The position numbers and the translations under genes were made by a program. The notes beneath the pieces were generated by a model. It did no database searches. It was given only the letters and a program-made list of their open reading frames with translations, and was not told where the DNA came from. Positions 43,402 through 53,390 of a stretch of 64,000 nt of DNA are shown piece by piece. Source of the DNA: Panonychus citri (taxonomy: Eukaryota > Arthropoda > Arachnida > Trombidiformes > Tetranychidae); assembly GCF_014898815.1 (NCBI RefSeq), contig NW_026515501.1, positions 310,001 through 374,000 of the forward strand. Reading direction: 5' to 3'. Each line of letters begins with the position of its first letter. The first letter of the stretch is position 1.

Positions 43402-43550
43402 CTTTTAAAGGGTCGTAGCTCCTCCTGTTGTTAGATGTTTCCATGTGTCTTTGGTTGGAAATGTGATTTTGTTTTCATGTTGATTTTATCTTAATTGTTT
43501 ATTAGGTTTTGTTTTCACAGTTTGTTTCTCTTTCTTGTAATTAATTAATC

Positions 43551-45468
43551 ATGACTAATGAGGAAAGTGGTACTGAGGATGTTGAGAAATGTCTGGTCGG
43601 GGATAACATTTTGTCCCAATCGAAATTTGTTGATTTCAGTGATCAAATATCTGATAAAACGTTGAAAGCTCTTGAAGAGATGAAATTTAAACGAATGACT
43701 CAAATTCAAGCTGAATCAATTCCTCATTTATTGGATGGAAAGTAAGTTTTGTTTTTTACATTTGTGCTTTTCCTTTGACTCTTTTTAATGAGATTCTTGG
43801 TTAATTGTAACTTTTGTGTTTTGTTTTTGTTCAGAGACCTTGTTGGATCGGCTAAAACTGGTTCTGGTAAAACTTTAGCCTTTCTTATTCCAGCTATCGA
43901 GTTGATGAGTAAACTTAAATTTATGCCTAGAAATGGGACTGGTGTTATCATCATCTCTCCTACTCGAGAACTTTCAATGCAAACATTTGGTGTTCTCAAG
44001 GATTTAATCAAACACCATTCACATACCTTTGGTTTAATCATGGGAGGAACAAATAGACGATCAGAAGCAGACAAATTGATTAAAGGGGTTAATATACTGG
44101 TCGCTACTCCTGGTAGACTTTTGGATCATCTACAAAATACTAAAAACTTTTTATTTAAGAATCTACAATGTTTGGTTATTGATGAAGCTGATCGGATACT
44201 TGACATTGGTTTTGAAGAAGAGATGAAACAAATCATTCGAATTCTACCCAAAAGGAGACAGACTATGCTATTTAGTGCAACTTTAACTCAAAAGACGGAA
44301 AATCTTATCTCTTTAGCGTTAAAAGGAGAACCAATGTACGTTGGTATTTCGGACACCAAAGAAACTGCAACGGTTGAAGGTTTAGAGCAAGGATATGTAA
44401 TTGCTCCGAGTGATAAACGATTCTTGCTTTTGTTTACATTTTTGAAGAAAAATCGAAATAAGAAAATTATGGTTTTCTTTTCTTCGTGTATGTCCGTTAA
44501 ATTTCATCATGAACTTCTTAATTACATTGATCTTCCTGTCATGTGTATTCATGGTAAACAAAAGCAAACCAAACGAACAACAACTTTCTTCCAATTTTGT
44601 AACGCTGAATCGGGTATCCTTTTGTGTACCGATGTCGCAGCCAGAGGATTAGACATTCCCAAAATTGATTGGATTGTTCAATATGATCCTCCCGATGATC
44701 CAAAGGTAATTAATACTTGATCAAAATTTATTATTGAAAATAATCTAATATTTTGAATTTTTATCCACTCGCAGGAATATATTCACAGAGTCGGACGAAC
44801 AGCTCGAGGGGACAAAGCCATTGGTCATGCATTATTATTACTCAGGCCTGAAGAACTTGGTTTTCTTCAATATCTGAAAGAATCTAAAATTCCTTTGATG
44901 GAATTTGAATTCTCATGGAACAAAGTAGCCAATATTCAAGAACAGGTTCGTTCGATTGTCCATATCGATATTCTAAATTGAATTAACCTATTTAATCTAT
45001 TTAACAAATTTTCTTTTTCTTTAAATTGTTTAGCTCGAAAAATTGATTGGTAAAAATTACTTCTTAAATCTTTCGGCCAAAGAAGCATATAAATGTTATA
45101 TTCGATCATACGATTCACATCATCTGAAAAGTATTTTCGATGTTACAACTTTGGACTTGGTTGCTGTCGCTAAATCATTTGGTTTCCATGTTCCCCCGTT
45201 CGTTGATCTTCGTAAGTTTGCCTTTTGACAATTCGGAATTTAACCTTTACATTTAAAACGATAAATTCTTTAATATTTTGTTTTTCTCATCTTCTTTTCA
45301 TCAACAGCGATTCACAATAAAAAGCCTGTTGATAGAACGTTAAAACGTAAAAGAGATTCTAGTTTTAAATCGGTTACCCCTGGAGGTGAAAAGAAATTTG
45401 CCAAATCAAATATCTATAAGAAACCATTTAAAACGGGTGGTGGCGATCGAAGACAATTTTCCAAATGA
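43551..45468 (+). CDS. DDX18: DEAD-box ATP-dependent RNA helicase, DDX18/Has1 type (five exons)
   Basis: Nucleolar RNA helicase of the Has1/DDX18 family, needed for pre-60S and 40S maturation. Exons: 43551-43741, 43835-44705, 44775-44945, 45034-45211, 45308-45468, all GT-AG and in phase, giving 523 aa, close to yeast Has1 and shorter than the vertebrate protein because the N-terminal extension is brief. Visible motifs in order: Q-motif region (MTQIQAESIPHLL), Walker A AKTGSGKT, PTRELS, TPGR, DEAD in VIDEADRIL, SAT in LFSATLT, ARGLDIP, and HRVGRTARG across the exon 2/3 boundary. The C-terminal block YIRSYDSHHLKSIFDV and FGFHVPPFVDL is typical of this subfamily. A basic tail (KRKRD, KKPFK) ends at TGA 45466-45468. 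The start is the first ATG after a 5' leader. Confidence 0.93.
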
Positions 45469-46038
45469 TTAGCTGGCAATCAATCAAATTAAAAGGAATC
45501 AATTTTGAAATCGAATATAATTTATGTTGAAAAGTTTAAATTAACGATCATTTTCACTTATACTTTTTTCCTTCTTAATAAACTAACTCTTGTATCTTTC
45601 ATTGTTTTATGAAAACGGTACTACGTTATTGACAGAAAATAAGCTTTTTTTGAACAAATATCAATTTCTAATTGGAATCCAAAAGTTTCAATTGAAGATC
45701 AAAATCTTTAACTGAATAAAAAAACGCGAAAATCGATAAAATTTTAAAATCTTTCGATACATTGAATGAACGTTAAGATCGATTTTACAAAGAAAGAGAA
45801 AAGAAAGAGAACTAAGAGGAAGAAATTGTTTCGATTTTCCAATAAATCGAAAATGAATAATCGATTTAAAGAAAATTGATTTTTGTATCTAAACAAAAAC
45901 AATAATTTTTTTCCTTCAATTATTTTTTAAAAGGAAACTTGCATTTATTTTGGTCTCCCCTTTTTCCCTTTTGATTTAATTGTGAATCTAAACTTTTCTT
46001 TTTATTGTACAAGTCTTTTTTAATTGCATCTCCTCAAC
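45469..46038. other. Spacer between DDX18 and the JmjC gene
   Basis: AT-rich 570 bp holding the DDX18 3' UTR (CTTAATAAAC near 45573) and the promoter/5' UTR of the next gene. No other feature was seen. Confidence 0.6.
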
Positions 46039-47460
46039 ATGTCCACAACTACCTCATCTCAACACAGTTCATCAGGAGCCTTTTATTGCCCAGAATGTGG
46101 GGGCAAATGGCAGAATGACAAATTCTGGATACAGTGTGACCATTGCTCCGAATGGTATCATGGTGACTGTGTTGATGTTCAAGCCCACCAATCAATTTCA
46201 ATAGATAAATTTTATTGTTTCCACTGTGAATCTGAAGTTGGTCCTTCGACAAATAAAAAGGTAACAAATAACCATCGTCACAATATCTACGAGGAGGAAC
46301 CAAGTGACAGAATACAATCTGGAACAACTGCCTTCATTATAAAGCTTAAAGCGAAAACTTTTGACACTGCCGATTATTCAACTGTACAAGGAAACCAATT
46401 AACCGTAAATTATCTACTTAAACATGGATTCAAAAAGCCCATTTTCGTTGAAAATAAGAATGGACTTGATATGATTTTACCGCCCGATGATTTTGGTGTT
46501 GAACAGGTCATCAGCCTAATCGGTGGTTTTACTGAGCTTGATGTTATTGATTCTAAACGTCAGCTTAATGTACGTTTACCTCTTGTTGAATTGGCTCGTT
46601 GTATCAATAATGACCGACGAAATCAGATTTTAAACTGTATCAGTTTAGAGGTTAGTAAAACCCGATTAGGTAAAATGATTAAACCACCAGCGATTGTAAA
46701 TAAATTAAGCTGGGTTGAAAATGGTTGGCCGGAAGTTGACATGAAGCCAAACGTATCCAAATATTGTCTCATGTCGATGCGTGACAGTTATACCGATTTT
46801 CATATTGATTTTGGTGGTACATCGGTTTGGTATCACGTTCTGCTTGGTGAAAAGATATTCTACCTCATTGAACCAACGCCCGCTAACTTAGCTGCCTATG
46901 AACATTGGATGAGCCGAACAGATCAGAATGAAGTTTTCTTACCTGATCGTTTGAATGATCCAAATGAATGTAAAAAAATGATCTTGCAACAAGGACAAAC
47001 ACTTTTTATTCCCACTGGATGGATACATGCAGTTCTTACTACGAAAGATTCACTTGTTTTTGGTGGAAATTTTCTTCACTCTCTTAATATAAAATTACAA
47101 TTGGAAATTTACGATATGGAAAATCGCCTACGAATTGAAAGTAAATTTCTATTTCCTTTCTTTGAACTGACCAATTGGTATGCGATCCCAATAATCTGTG
47201 AATTACTACAGCACAGTTTCTCGAAACGACCTCCGCCCTTAGATGTGATTGAAGGGGTTGAATCTCTTGGAATGTACCTGAAAAAATGGAACGCCAAGAG
47301 TAAGGAAGAAAATCCCCTGCAAAATGGTGACTTTTCCCCTTATGCACCAAGAGGATTGTTCAATACAAGGAAATTAATGAATGATTTGACTCGAAGCCTT
47401 CACGCTGCCCAGAATCGACTTGGAATCAAAAAGGAAAATTCAATCGATGGAATTGATTAA
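46039..47460 (+). CDS. PHD-JmjC histone demethylase, KDM7/PHF8 type, intronless
   Basis: Chromatin enzyme of the KDM7 (PHF2/PHF8/KDM7A) group: the PHD finger reads methylated H3K4 and the JmjC domain removes methyl groups from lysines such as H3K9/H3K27/H4K20 using Fe(II) and 2-oxoglutarate. The 473-aa protein starts at the ATG at 46039. The PHD ligands are C17, C20, C33, C36, H41, C44, C60, C63 (Cys4-His-Cys3). The JmjC iron ligands are H255, D257 and H330, with K272 in the 2-oxoglutarate position, all intact and spaced as in PHF8. The protein ends soon after the helical JmjC extension and lacks the long Ser/Lys-rich C-terminus of vertebrate relatives. It has no introns, unlike its neighbour DDX18. 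Confidence 0.9.
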   Translation: MSTTTSSQHSSSGAFYCPECGGKWQNDKFWIQCDHCSEWYHGDCVDVQAHQSISIDKFYCFHCESEVGPSTNKKVTNNHRHNIYEEEPSDRIQSGTTAFIIKLKAKTFDTADYSTVQGNQLTVNYLLKHGFKKPIFVENKNGLDMILPPDDFGVEQVISLIGGFTELDVIDSKRQLNVRLPLVELARCINNDRRNQILNCISLEVSKTRLGKMIKPPAIVNKLSWVENGWPEVDMKPNVSKYCLMSMRDSYTDFHIDFGGTSVWYHVLLGEKIFYLIEPTPANLAAYEHWMSRTDQNEVFLPDRLNDPNECKKMILQQGQTLFIPTGWIHAVLTTKDSLVFGGNFLHSLNIKLQLEIYDMENRLRIESKFLFPFFELTNWYAIPIICELLQHSFSKRPPPLDVIEGVESLGMYLKKWNAKSKEENPLQNGDFSPYAPRGLFNTRKLMNDLTRSLHAAQNRLGIKKENSIDGID

Positions 47461-47808
47461 CTTCTATACTTTATAGATGATTCTCATTTATCCCCAACCC
47501 AATTTAGTCCCAATTAACTGACCATTTATCATAAAAAAATTCGTTAATCATAATCAATCAATTCTACAAACGAGATTTCGAAGTCACCGCTCAAACATTT
47601 TACCGATTTTCTATTTGTTGTCAAGCAACCAGATGAGATGAACATGCGGTCATTTTTGTATCAATTAATTCGTATTAGAATCTGTCTTTTTTTTCTGATC
47701 TTTTTTATCACAATTTAAATTATCATTATTTTCGTCTCTATTTACAAAATATTCTTTCCATTTATAATCTGTATCATCACCTCATCGTTTAATTAAATTG
47801 TGAAAAAA
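47461..47808. other. Spacer between the JmjC gene and WDR12
   Basis: 348 bp of AT-rich sequence containing the 3' UTR of the demethylase gene and the WDR12 promoter. No specific element was recognised. Confidence 0.5.
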
Positions 47809-49200
47809 ATGGTTAACTACTCTGCTAAATTTCGTACAAAAGATGTCAACATTAGTATTCCTGATACGGTTTACAGTTTGGAAAGTGATTTGGGTCCTAA
47901 AGAGTTGATGAACTTGATTAAAACGATTCTAAAGGAAGACAATCCCTCAGTTGATCTTATCAGTGATGGTAAAAAGTTGTCCTTCATTGTTGAAGGTCGT
48001 TTGTTAAGGTCAACATTAATTGACCACTTTAAAAATGTTGATGAGGAAGAGGAGCCAGAGTCTAATGTAATTTCACCTGAAGAAAAGGTTTTAACAATTG
48101 AATATTTTATTAGTCAAAAATCACCCAAGCCAATCAATTCCTGTTCGACTGATGATTGGATCAGTTGTATTGACACTAATGATGAGGCGATAATCAATGG
48201 TTGTTATGATGGAGTTGTTAACATTTGGAGATTCAATAAACTGGATCAAGTCATTTCCATACCCGCTCATTCATCAGCAATTAAAGATATTAAATGGATT
48301 CCAAGTAGACAAATGATTGGATTTGATAATTTAACTGATGATGATTATTTTTTTGTGACAACTTCTAATGATGAAACTGTTTGTCTTTGGAAGATCAACT
48401 TGATCGCTGAAAAGGTTGAACAGATTTACCTTTATAAAGGTCACTCTCGATCAGTTGATTGTGTCGATATACAGGATGGTGTTTTCGCCACCGGTTCTTA
48501 TGATAAATTACTCAAAATTTGGGCTCTTTTCGATAAAGAGAAACTTTCAAGTGGTGGTGATGAAAAAGAAGAGGGAGAAAATGATTCAAAGAAATTGAAA
48601 TATAACAACACTGAGAGTGGAAACAATAATAATAATGACCAAAGTTGTAAAGTAAAAACGCCGATAATGACACTTGCTGACCACACAGAAGCGATTACTG
48701 ACCTTACTTTCATCAGAGACTCAAATGATACCTCAACCGCTGGTCATGCTCCCACAATTATAGTTACCTGTTCAATGGACAATACGATGAAATTGTGGGA
48801 CATTGAATTAGGAAAAGTGGACTCAACTTTTTCCGGATCCAAAGCTTTTCTATCAATCAGTTATTCACCTTTAACCAAATGTTTGATCAGTGGATCTTGT
48901 GATCGTCATATTAGACTTTGGGATCCACGTTCCAATGAAGGTTCAATTGTCAAGACAGTTTTCACTTCTCATCAAGGTTGGATTACATCAGTTAATTGGT
49001 CAACCACGAATGAGAATCTTTTTATTTCCGGATCTTATGATTCTCTAGTTAAACAATGGGACATACGATCATGTCGTGGACCAATTTACGATCTAATTGG
49101 ACATGAAGATAAAGTTCTGACCACCGATTGGACTAATTCAAAATATATAATCTCAGGATCAGCTGATAAAAATTTAAAAATTTACGAAAATGAATGTTGA
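47809..49200 (+). CDS. WDR12: Ribosome biogenesis protein WDR12/Ytm1
   Basis: Subunit of the PeBoW (Pes1-Bop1-WDR12) complex required for 27S/32S pre-rRNA processing and 60S assembly in the nucleolus. The 463-aa single-exon ORF starts at the ATG at 47809. The N-terminal NLE/UBL-like domain (about residues 1-90: NYSAKFRTKD, SIPDTVYSLESDLGP, FIVEGRLLRSTLIDHF) binds the AAA-ATPase Rea1/Midasin in the family. Seven WD40 repeats follow, with recognisable ends such as DETVCLWK, YDKLLKIW, DNTMKLWD, DRHIRLWD, YDSLVKQWD and ADKNLKIY. An Asn/acidic-rich insertion (DEKEEGENDSKK through NNNNNDQ) lies between blades, where the family usually has a disordered loop. Confidence 0.93.
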   Translation: MVNYSAKFRTKDVNISIPDTVYSLESDLGPKELMNLIKTILKEDNPSVDLISDGKKLSFIVEGRLLRSTLIDHFKNVDEEEEPESNVISPEEKVLTIEYFISQKSPKPINSCSTDDWISCIDTNDEAIINGCYDGVVNIWRFNKLDQVISIPAHSSAIKDIKWIPSRQMIGFDNLTDDDYFFVTTSNDETVCLWKINLIAEKVEQIYLYKGHSRSVDCVDIQDGVFATGSYDKLLKIWALFDKEKLSSGGDEKEEGENDSKKLKYNNTESGNNNNNDQSCKVKTPIMTLADHTEAITDLTFIRDSNDTSTAGHAPTIIVTCSMDNTMKLWDIELGKVDSTFSGSKAFLSISYSPLTKCLISGSCDRHIRLWDPRSNEGSIVKTVFTSHQGWITSVNWSTTNENLFISGSYDSLVKQWDIRSCRGPIYDLIGHEDKVLTTDWTNSKYIISGSADKNLKIYENEC

Positions 49201-49438
49201 TAAAATTCAACTAAATTCAATCATTAAAATCTCTTCATTTTTCTGTTATAATTGAAAATTCAATAAAGTAATGATTTCATTTTGGTCAAACTTTATTCTC
49301 TTTTTGTTGAGAATCTTTTCTGCTTTACTTGAAAATTTGAACATAATCATTTCAATATTGATGAAAAACCAATATTTACATGAGAGGTTTGTTATCTTGA
49401 TCAAGTTTCCTGGTCAGTCAGAGGGAATTTTTTTTTAC

Positions 49439-49876
49439 TTATATGGGCTTGATTTTAAAGTGAAGAGAGATCAATGAAAATACAAAACACTTGATATCTT
49501 GGACCAAATAATAAAAGGTTCTTAGTCCTTCAGGATCTTTACTGTTGTTAACATCAACCAAGGAACCAATTTTAGCAGTGGTGAATGAAATATGTTCATC
49601 ATTCAGGACAATCTCCAATTCTTGTCTACCGACTCTATCAGGTTGTGGCCAAAGTTCATCATCTTCCTCCATTATTTCAGAATCTTCGATTATTCGTTTT
49701 AATTCATTGATAACAGCTTTGGAAACATAAACCTCTTTCCTGATCATGGTGTCATTTTTGTAATTAGAGTTGTTAGCATAACGTAATTTACCATCCGGTC
49801 GGAATTCAAATTCAATAAATTCATGACCAAATTTACCTTTGTGACCAACATAATACCGAAAGTAAAAGTCAGACAT
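49439..49876 (-). CDS. mago: Mago nashi, exon junction complex core protein
   Basis: Core exon-junction-complex subunit that pairs with Y14/Tsunagi and locks eIF4A3 on spliced mRNA; it acts in mRNA localisation and surveillance. The 145 residues cover the whole family length, from FYFRYYVGHKGKFGHEFIEFEFRP to the C-terminal YYLVQDIKCFVFSLI and LHFKIKPI, in one exon. The first in-frame ATG (49876) is the normal family start. It is convergent with WDR12 (238 bp apart) and divergent from the next gene (242 bp), suggesting a bidirectional promoter. Confidence 0.96.
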   Translation of the reverse strand: MSDFYFRYYVGHKGKFGHEFIEFEFRPDGKLRYANNSNYKNDTMIRKEVYVSKAVINELKRIIEDSEIMEEDDELWPQPDRVGRQELEIVLNDEHISFTTAKIGSLVDVNNSKDPEGLRTFYYLVQDIKCFVFSLISLHFKIKPI

Positions 49877-50118
49877 TTCTTTCTAATCGGAACCAGTTAA
49901 ACACTTTTTAAAAAGAGAAACAATTAAATTGAAGAAAATCAATCACAATTAATTCTAATTAATGAATTTTCATCGACAATAAAAATCAAAACAAAAGAAA
50001 AATTTAAAAAAGAAATTTTTTTTTCGGTTAATCATATGGAGAAAACAGTGACAGTGACATCTATTGGAGAAAGAATTTGAGTAAATTTCTCTTATGAGTT
50101 TGTTTATTTTCTGACAAA

Positions 50119-50760
50119 ATGGCATCAAAGGTAAATTGTTTTCGTTTTAATTTGTATTCGTTTATTAATTTTTGAGTTTTTCTTTCTTTTTCTTAGGCTG
50201 TTCGTCAATCTTCATTCCTCCGCTTTGTTTACAACAAAGAGAATACAGAAAAACTGATTGAATCTTCATGCCAATTACTTGGACTCAAGAAGGACGAAGC
50301 TCATCTGTTTGTTTCCAATCTCTTTCTCACTTCATCCAAAACTCAACATGAAACATTTAATAAGAATTTTGAGAGAAAATTGGAAATATTGAGACAATAT
50401 TTATCACCATCGCAAATTGTCAACAATCCAAAGCTTGTTATCAACTTGAAACCAGATACTTTATCTCAAATAATTAAGGATTTGCAATCATTTGGTGTAA
50501 CCACAATTAGGATTGAACATTTATCCAACCCTAGACTAATCTGGAGATTAAATGAACGTGAATGGAAAGATTACGATTTGATCGATGATGGAGTTGATTG
50601 TGCTGTTTCTTATATCGCCAATCAAAATGACCTTTCAGATGATATTAAACAAGCGATTTACGATCGAATGTGTCAAGAAGTTGCTGATTATAAACTTTTA
50701 CCAATAGAGAAATTGAAACCACTAATAACATCATACAAATTCCTTTTGAATTCCAAATAA
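50119..50760 (+). CDS. Small mTERF-like protein (191 aa, two exons)
   Basis: Exon 1 is 50119-50130 (only Met-Ala-Ser-Lys) and exon 2 is 50197-50760. The intron is 66 nt with GTAAAT and TTCTTAG ends. The protein is predicted all-helical. Segments such as LLGLKKDEAH, QYLSPSQIVNNPKLVINLKP and LQSFGVTTIRIEHLSNPRLIW have the leucine/proline pattern of mTERF repeats (mitochondrial transcription/translation factors), but it is short for that family and no clear targeting peptide was judged. Another small helical family is possible. It is divergently paired with mago nashi. Confidence 0.6.
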
Positions 50761-52225
50761 TGTACAAATTTAGATTAATTATTAATAAGTAATAAAGGGA
50801 TAAACTTTCTACAGGAAGTTTGCTTATAAGATCCGTGTACAGTAGTGGTCACACTTACAATGTTGAATTCGATCTTTTATAACTTTTTTGTTCCTCATCC
50901 AATTGCAATAAAAAAATCTCTCAAATTGATCTTTGAGATCTAAAAAATATATTTAATTAACAGTGAAATCTAAAAATTATCTTTATTAATGAAAACGGGG
51001 GGCTAACGAAAAATTTTGAACCGTTTGTTATGATTTTTTAATCAGTCAGCGCTGATTTAACCGACTTAAGCTATTCTAAATTTTTTAAATTTTGGCCAGA
51101 TGATTAAGATCAATGTTAAGGATAAATTGTGAAAAGGAGGACATCAAAAAGAATAGAAAAATTGCAAAAATTGGACAAAGTAAAATTTCTAAACTAAACT
51201 TGACACGCTGATTTCGAATATGCAATTTTTTTCGTTATGACTATTACTTTTTGAGATTTTGCACTTTAATAGAAACATAAGCGAAGAATGTACATATCGA
51301 AATTACAGATCTTAGAGCAGTGAGATAAAGTAAGAAATCGATTAAGTCTTTTTGCTGATTAAGAACCTATCGAGACTTTTGGCTGATTTGTCCGCGAAAT
51401 TGACTAAATAGTTGAAAGAATATCTCGACTATTTGGTTGCTATGAAGGAGGTCTTAAAGAAGTGAGATGAGATAAGAAATGGATTCGTTTTTTTTTGTTG
51501 ATTGAAAATCTGCTGATCTCAAGAGTTTTATTGGGGTTAAGAAAACTCAGAATTTTCTAGAATGGATTCGATTCTCTAAGATTATCCCGATATCGAGTTC
51601 ACATCTTTTCTGCCCACCCGATATAATTGATTGTGATTTAATTCTCAACGAGGAACCAAAAAGGGCTTAAAAATTGATTGTGATGGTTTAATGGTGCTAA
51701 AAAAATGAAAACTTATCTATTAATAAAGCTTTTGTGTGTAGAAAATGCCGAAAATCAATGAATTGGACAGTTGATAGATTTTTGATAACTCGAAGTTATC
51801 TTTATGATTAATGTGAAATTTCTGATGGTAATTTTCTGTTTAATGACAATATATCGATATTACAAGCATCTAAAAACTTAATTCTCCCTGAAAAAAACCA
51901 TATCTCGTCATTATAAGATGCTTTGAAGTGTCATTAAATCCATCAACTATGTCCTGAAACGAAGAGATGAAACAAAGAGATAAGATTTATTCAGGCTTGT
52001 GAATGGATCTTACAGCATTTCTCAGTAACTTTCATCGAGTTACCAACCGTCTATTCGTGCTGTTTTGTGTATAGATATACTACATAAATCATCTATACCT
52101 TATCCAAGTCATTCCAACCATGTGTTTGTACTGGTTGTTGTACGCAAAGATTTCACGAAATTCACGGAATTTCTTTATACAACTTGGTAATTATCAATAA
52201 AATAGAAAAAGTTCCTACTTTCCGA
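50761..52225. other. AT-rich intergenic region with decayed transposon sequence
   Basis: Holds the 3' UTR of the mTERF-like gene (AATAAA near 50790). Beyond about 50850 the sequence differs in style from the other spacers, with fewer triplet repeats and GACTATTTGGT/CGAGACTTTTGGCTGATT-like blocks. It includes a Merlin-like fragment at 51629-51790. No intact gene was found. Confidence 0.5.
51629..51790 (+). pseudogene. Decayed Merlin/ISXO2-like transposase N-terminal fragment
   Basis: Translating with one frame shift gives KIDCDGLMVLKK, then after a stop and shift AFVCRKCRKSMNWTVDRFLI. This parallels the fragment on the other strand at 52226-52528 (EIDCNGVMVLAK, GFICKKCRLQSNWTKGKIF). The CxxCR core is that of the zinc ribbon in front of IS1016/ISXO2-like (Merlin) transposases. 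Stops and the shift show it is dead. Confidence 0.45.
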
Positions 52226-52528
52226 TTAATCGAAATTTTTTCGATTATCGAAAAAATTGTTTGAGCACCAACAAAATATGACCTTCAACATCAAAACGGT
52301 CAATTTCGATTTTTCAAAAATTTTTCCTTTGGTCCAGTTTGATTGTAATCGACACTTTTTACATATGAAACCCTTATCAAGTTTTGATCTTTTTATTTTG
52401 GCTAATACCATCACACCATTACAATCAATCTCAACAGAGTTTTCAGGTAATTTTTCAGAAATTAATCCAGAATCAATTGCATAATCAAGCCGAGGAACTT
52501 CATCATCATTTAAAACTTCTTTTATCAA
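52226..52528 (-). pseudogene. Truncated Merlin/ISXO2-like transposase N-terminus
   Basis: About 100 open codons with IDCNGVMVLAK, ICKKCRLQSNW and KIFEKSKLTVLMLKVIFCW. The order (zinc-ribbon CxxC, then G-x-F-F/I-E-K-S-x-L, then a hydrophobic helix) is the N-terminal signature of ISXO2-like/Merlin transposases. The catalytic DDE part is absent: the frame ends in a short palindromic TTTTCGATTATCGAAAAA sequence. It is inverted relative to the copy at 51629. Confidence 0.5.
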
Positions 52529-52758
52529 TTCACTTACAAGTAATCCTGAGTTTTTTATCCTGCTGCTCCCTTGTGTAATTTTAGTTTTTCAGATCTTGAT
52601 AATACGTTCCACTATATTATTTGACGAGTTTTGTGAACAAAACCAGTGTCATAACCTCTTACTTCAATTGTTGCAAGGCTCACTCACTGCTTTGTCAGTA
52701 AAGTTTAGTTACAACAAGACGATTTTTTGGAAAAAACCTATTATTTTAATTTCAAACA

Positions 52759-52946
52759 ATGGCATCACCAACGAAGCGCTCCGTGTACGAACCCCACCGA
52801 AACGTCGCCGGTGGACCCCACGGAAGAGAGGCGCTTACAAGCCCCGCAATAGGAGTTGGTACTCGAGAAAACCTGGACTGAAGCGATCGAGGAAGAAGAG
52901 AGGTCGTGGTGTGATGGCAGTGAATCGAGCAACACAACCTAGATAG
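52759..52946 (+). CDS. GC-rich Arg/Lys-rich ORF, protamine-like, possibly frameshifted
   Basis: A GC-rich island of about 190 bp in AT-rich DNA. One frame gives a strongly basic C-terminus (PPKRRRWTPRKRGAYKPR, then GLKRSRKKRGRG) ending in TAG at 52944-52946, but that frame has no ATG. The only well-placed ATG (52759-52761, ACAATGG) opens the adjacent frame, starting MASPTKRS and stopping after 40 codons. A small sperm-type basic protein with a frameshift or sequence error would explain both, as would a decayed viral or transposon basic domain. The function is not established. Confidence 0.35.
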
Positions 52947-53390
52947 GGGAAGTAATTAATTGATAAAAATTAACAAAATTATATTTAGTTGAAACCATTT
53001 TAATTAAAGAGTTCAATTTATTTTTCATTCAATTATTTAAAAAATAATAATGTAAATGTGCTCTAATTTGCGCCTTTTTTGTCAAGAAAGTGTAACCTAC
53101 TAATTAATTGATTAATAAATAGATTAATTAACCAAATTAATTTAAATTAAATTTTATTTTCTTAAAAAGTCACCAGTCTAGCGAAACAAAAAAAATAAGA
53201 AAAAAGGTAAGTGATTAAGAAAAAACATAATAATCAGATGGAACTTACTCTTGTATGGATTTTTGAGTAGCCATATTGATACGAGCGGATGATATGAGGT
53301 TGGTGATAACAGAGAGAGAGAGAGAAAGAAACAAAAACGCCGAACAAAACATTGAAAAAAACACCCAAGTTTCAATACAATTTCAAGTAT
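52947..53390. other. Spacer before the LTR element, with a possible minus-strand first exon
   Basis: AT-rich. On the minus strand an ATG at 53274 opens MATQKSIQ and runs into a consensus donor (GA|GTAAGT at 53249/53248). The nearest acceptor (TTTCGCTAG|A, 53177) adds only five residues (E, L, V, T, F) before a stop, so either this is a tiny peptide or the true next exon was not found. A GA repeat sits in its presumed leader (about 53310-53330). Confidence 0.35.

Larger units (their letters stand above)
35825..43550. other. 7.7-kb gene-free upstream region between PKA RII and the DDX18 gene
   Basis: This lies upstream of both PKA RII (minus) and DDX18 (plus), so it should hold both promoters and possibly non-coding 5' exons. 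I could not identify the latter. It contains long pyrimidine-rich low-complexity runs (36540-37320), CT repeats (36741-36762 and 37593-37634) and copies of AAAAGTTCTG(A/G) at 37852, 38226 (reverse) and 39706. Open frames here are low-complexity and have no recognisable domains. Confidence 0.5.

Noticed and set aside
43724..44074. 116-codon minus-strand frame
   Set aside because: Antisense shadow of the DDX18 exon 2, which has clear helicase motifs.
52752..52937. 61-codon minus-strand frame over the GC-rich island
   Set aside because: GC-rich sequence is open in several frames; the plus-strand basic frame is more protein-like, and this frame has no motif.
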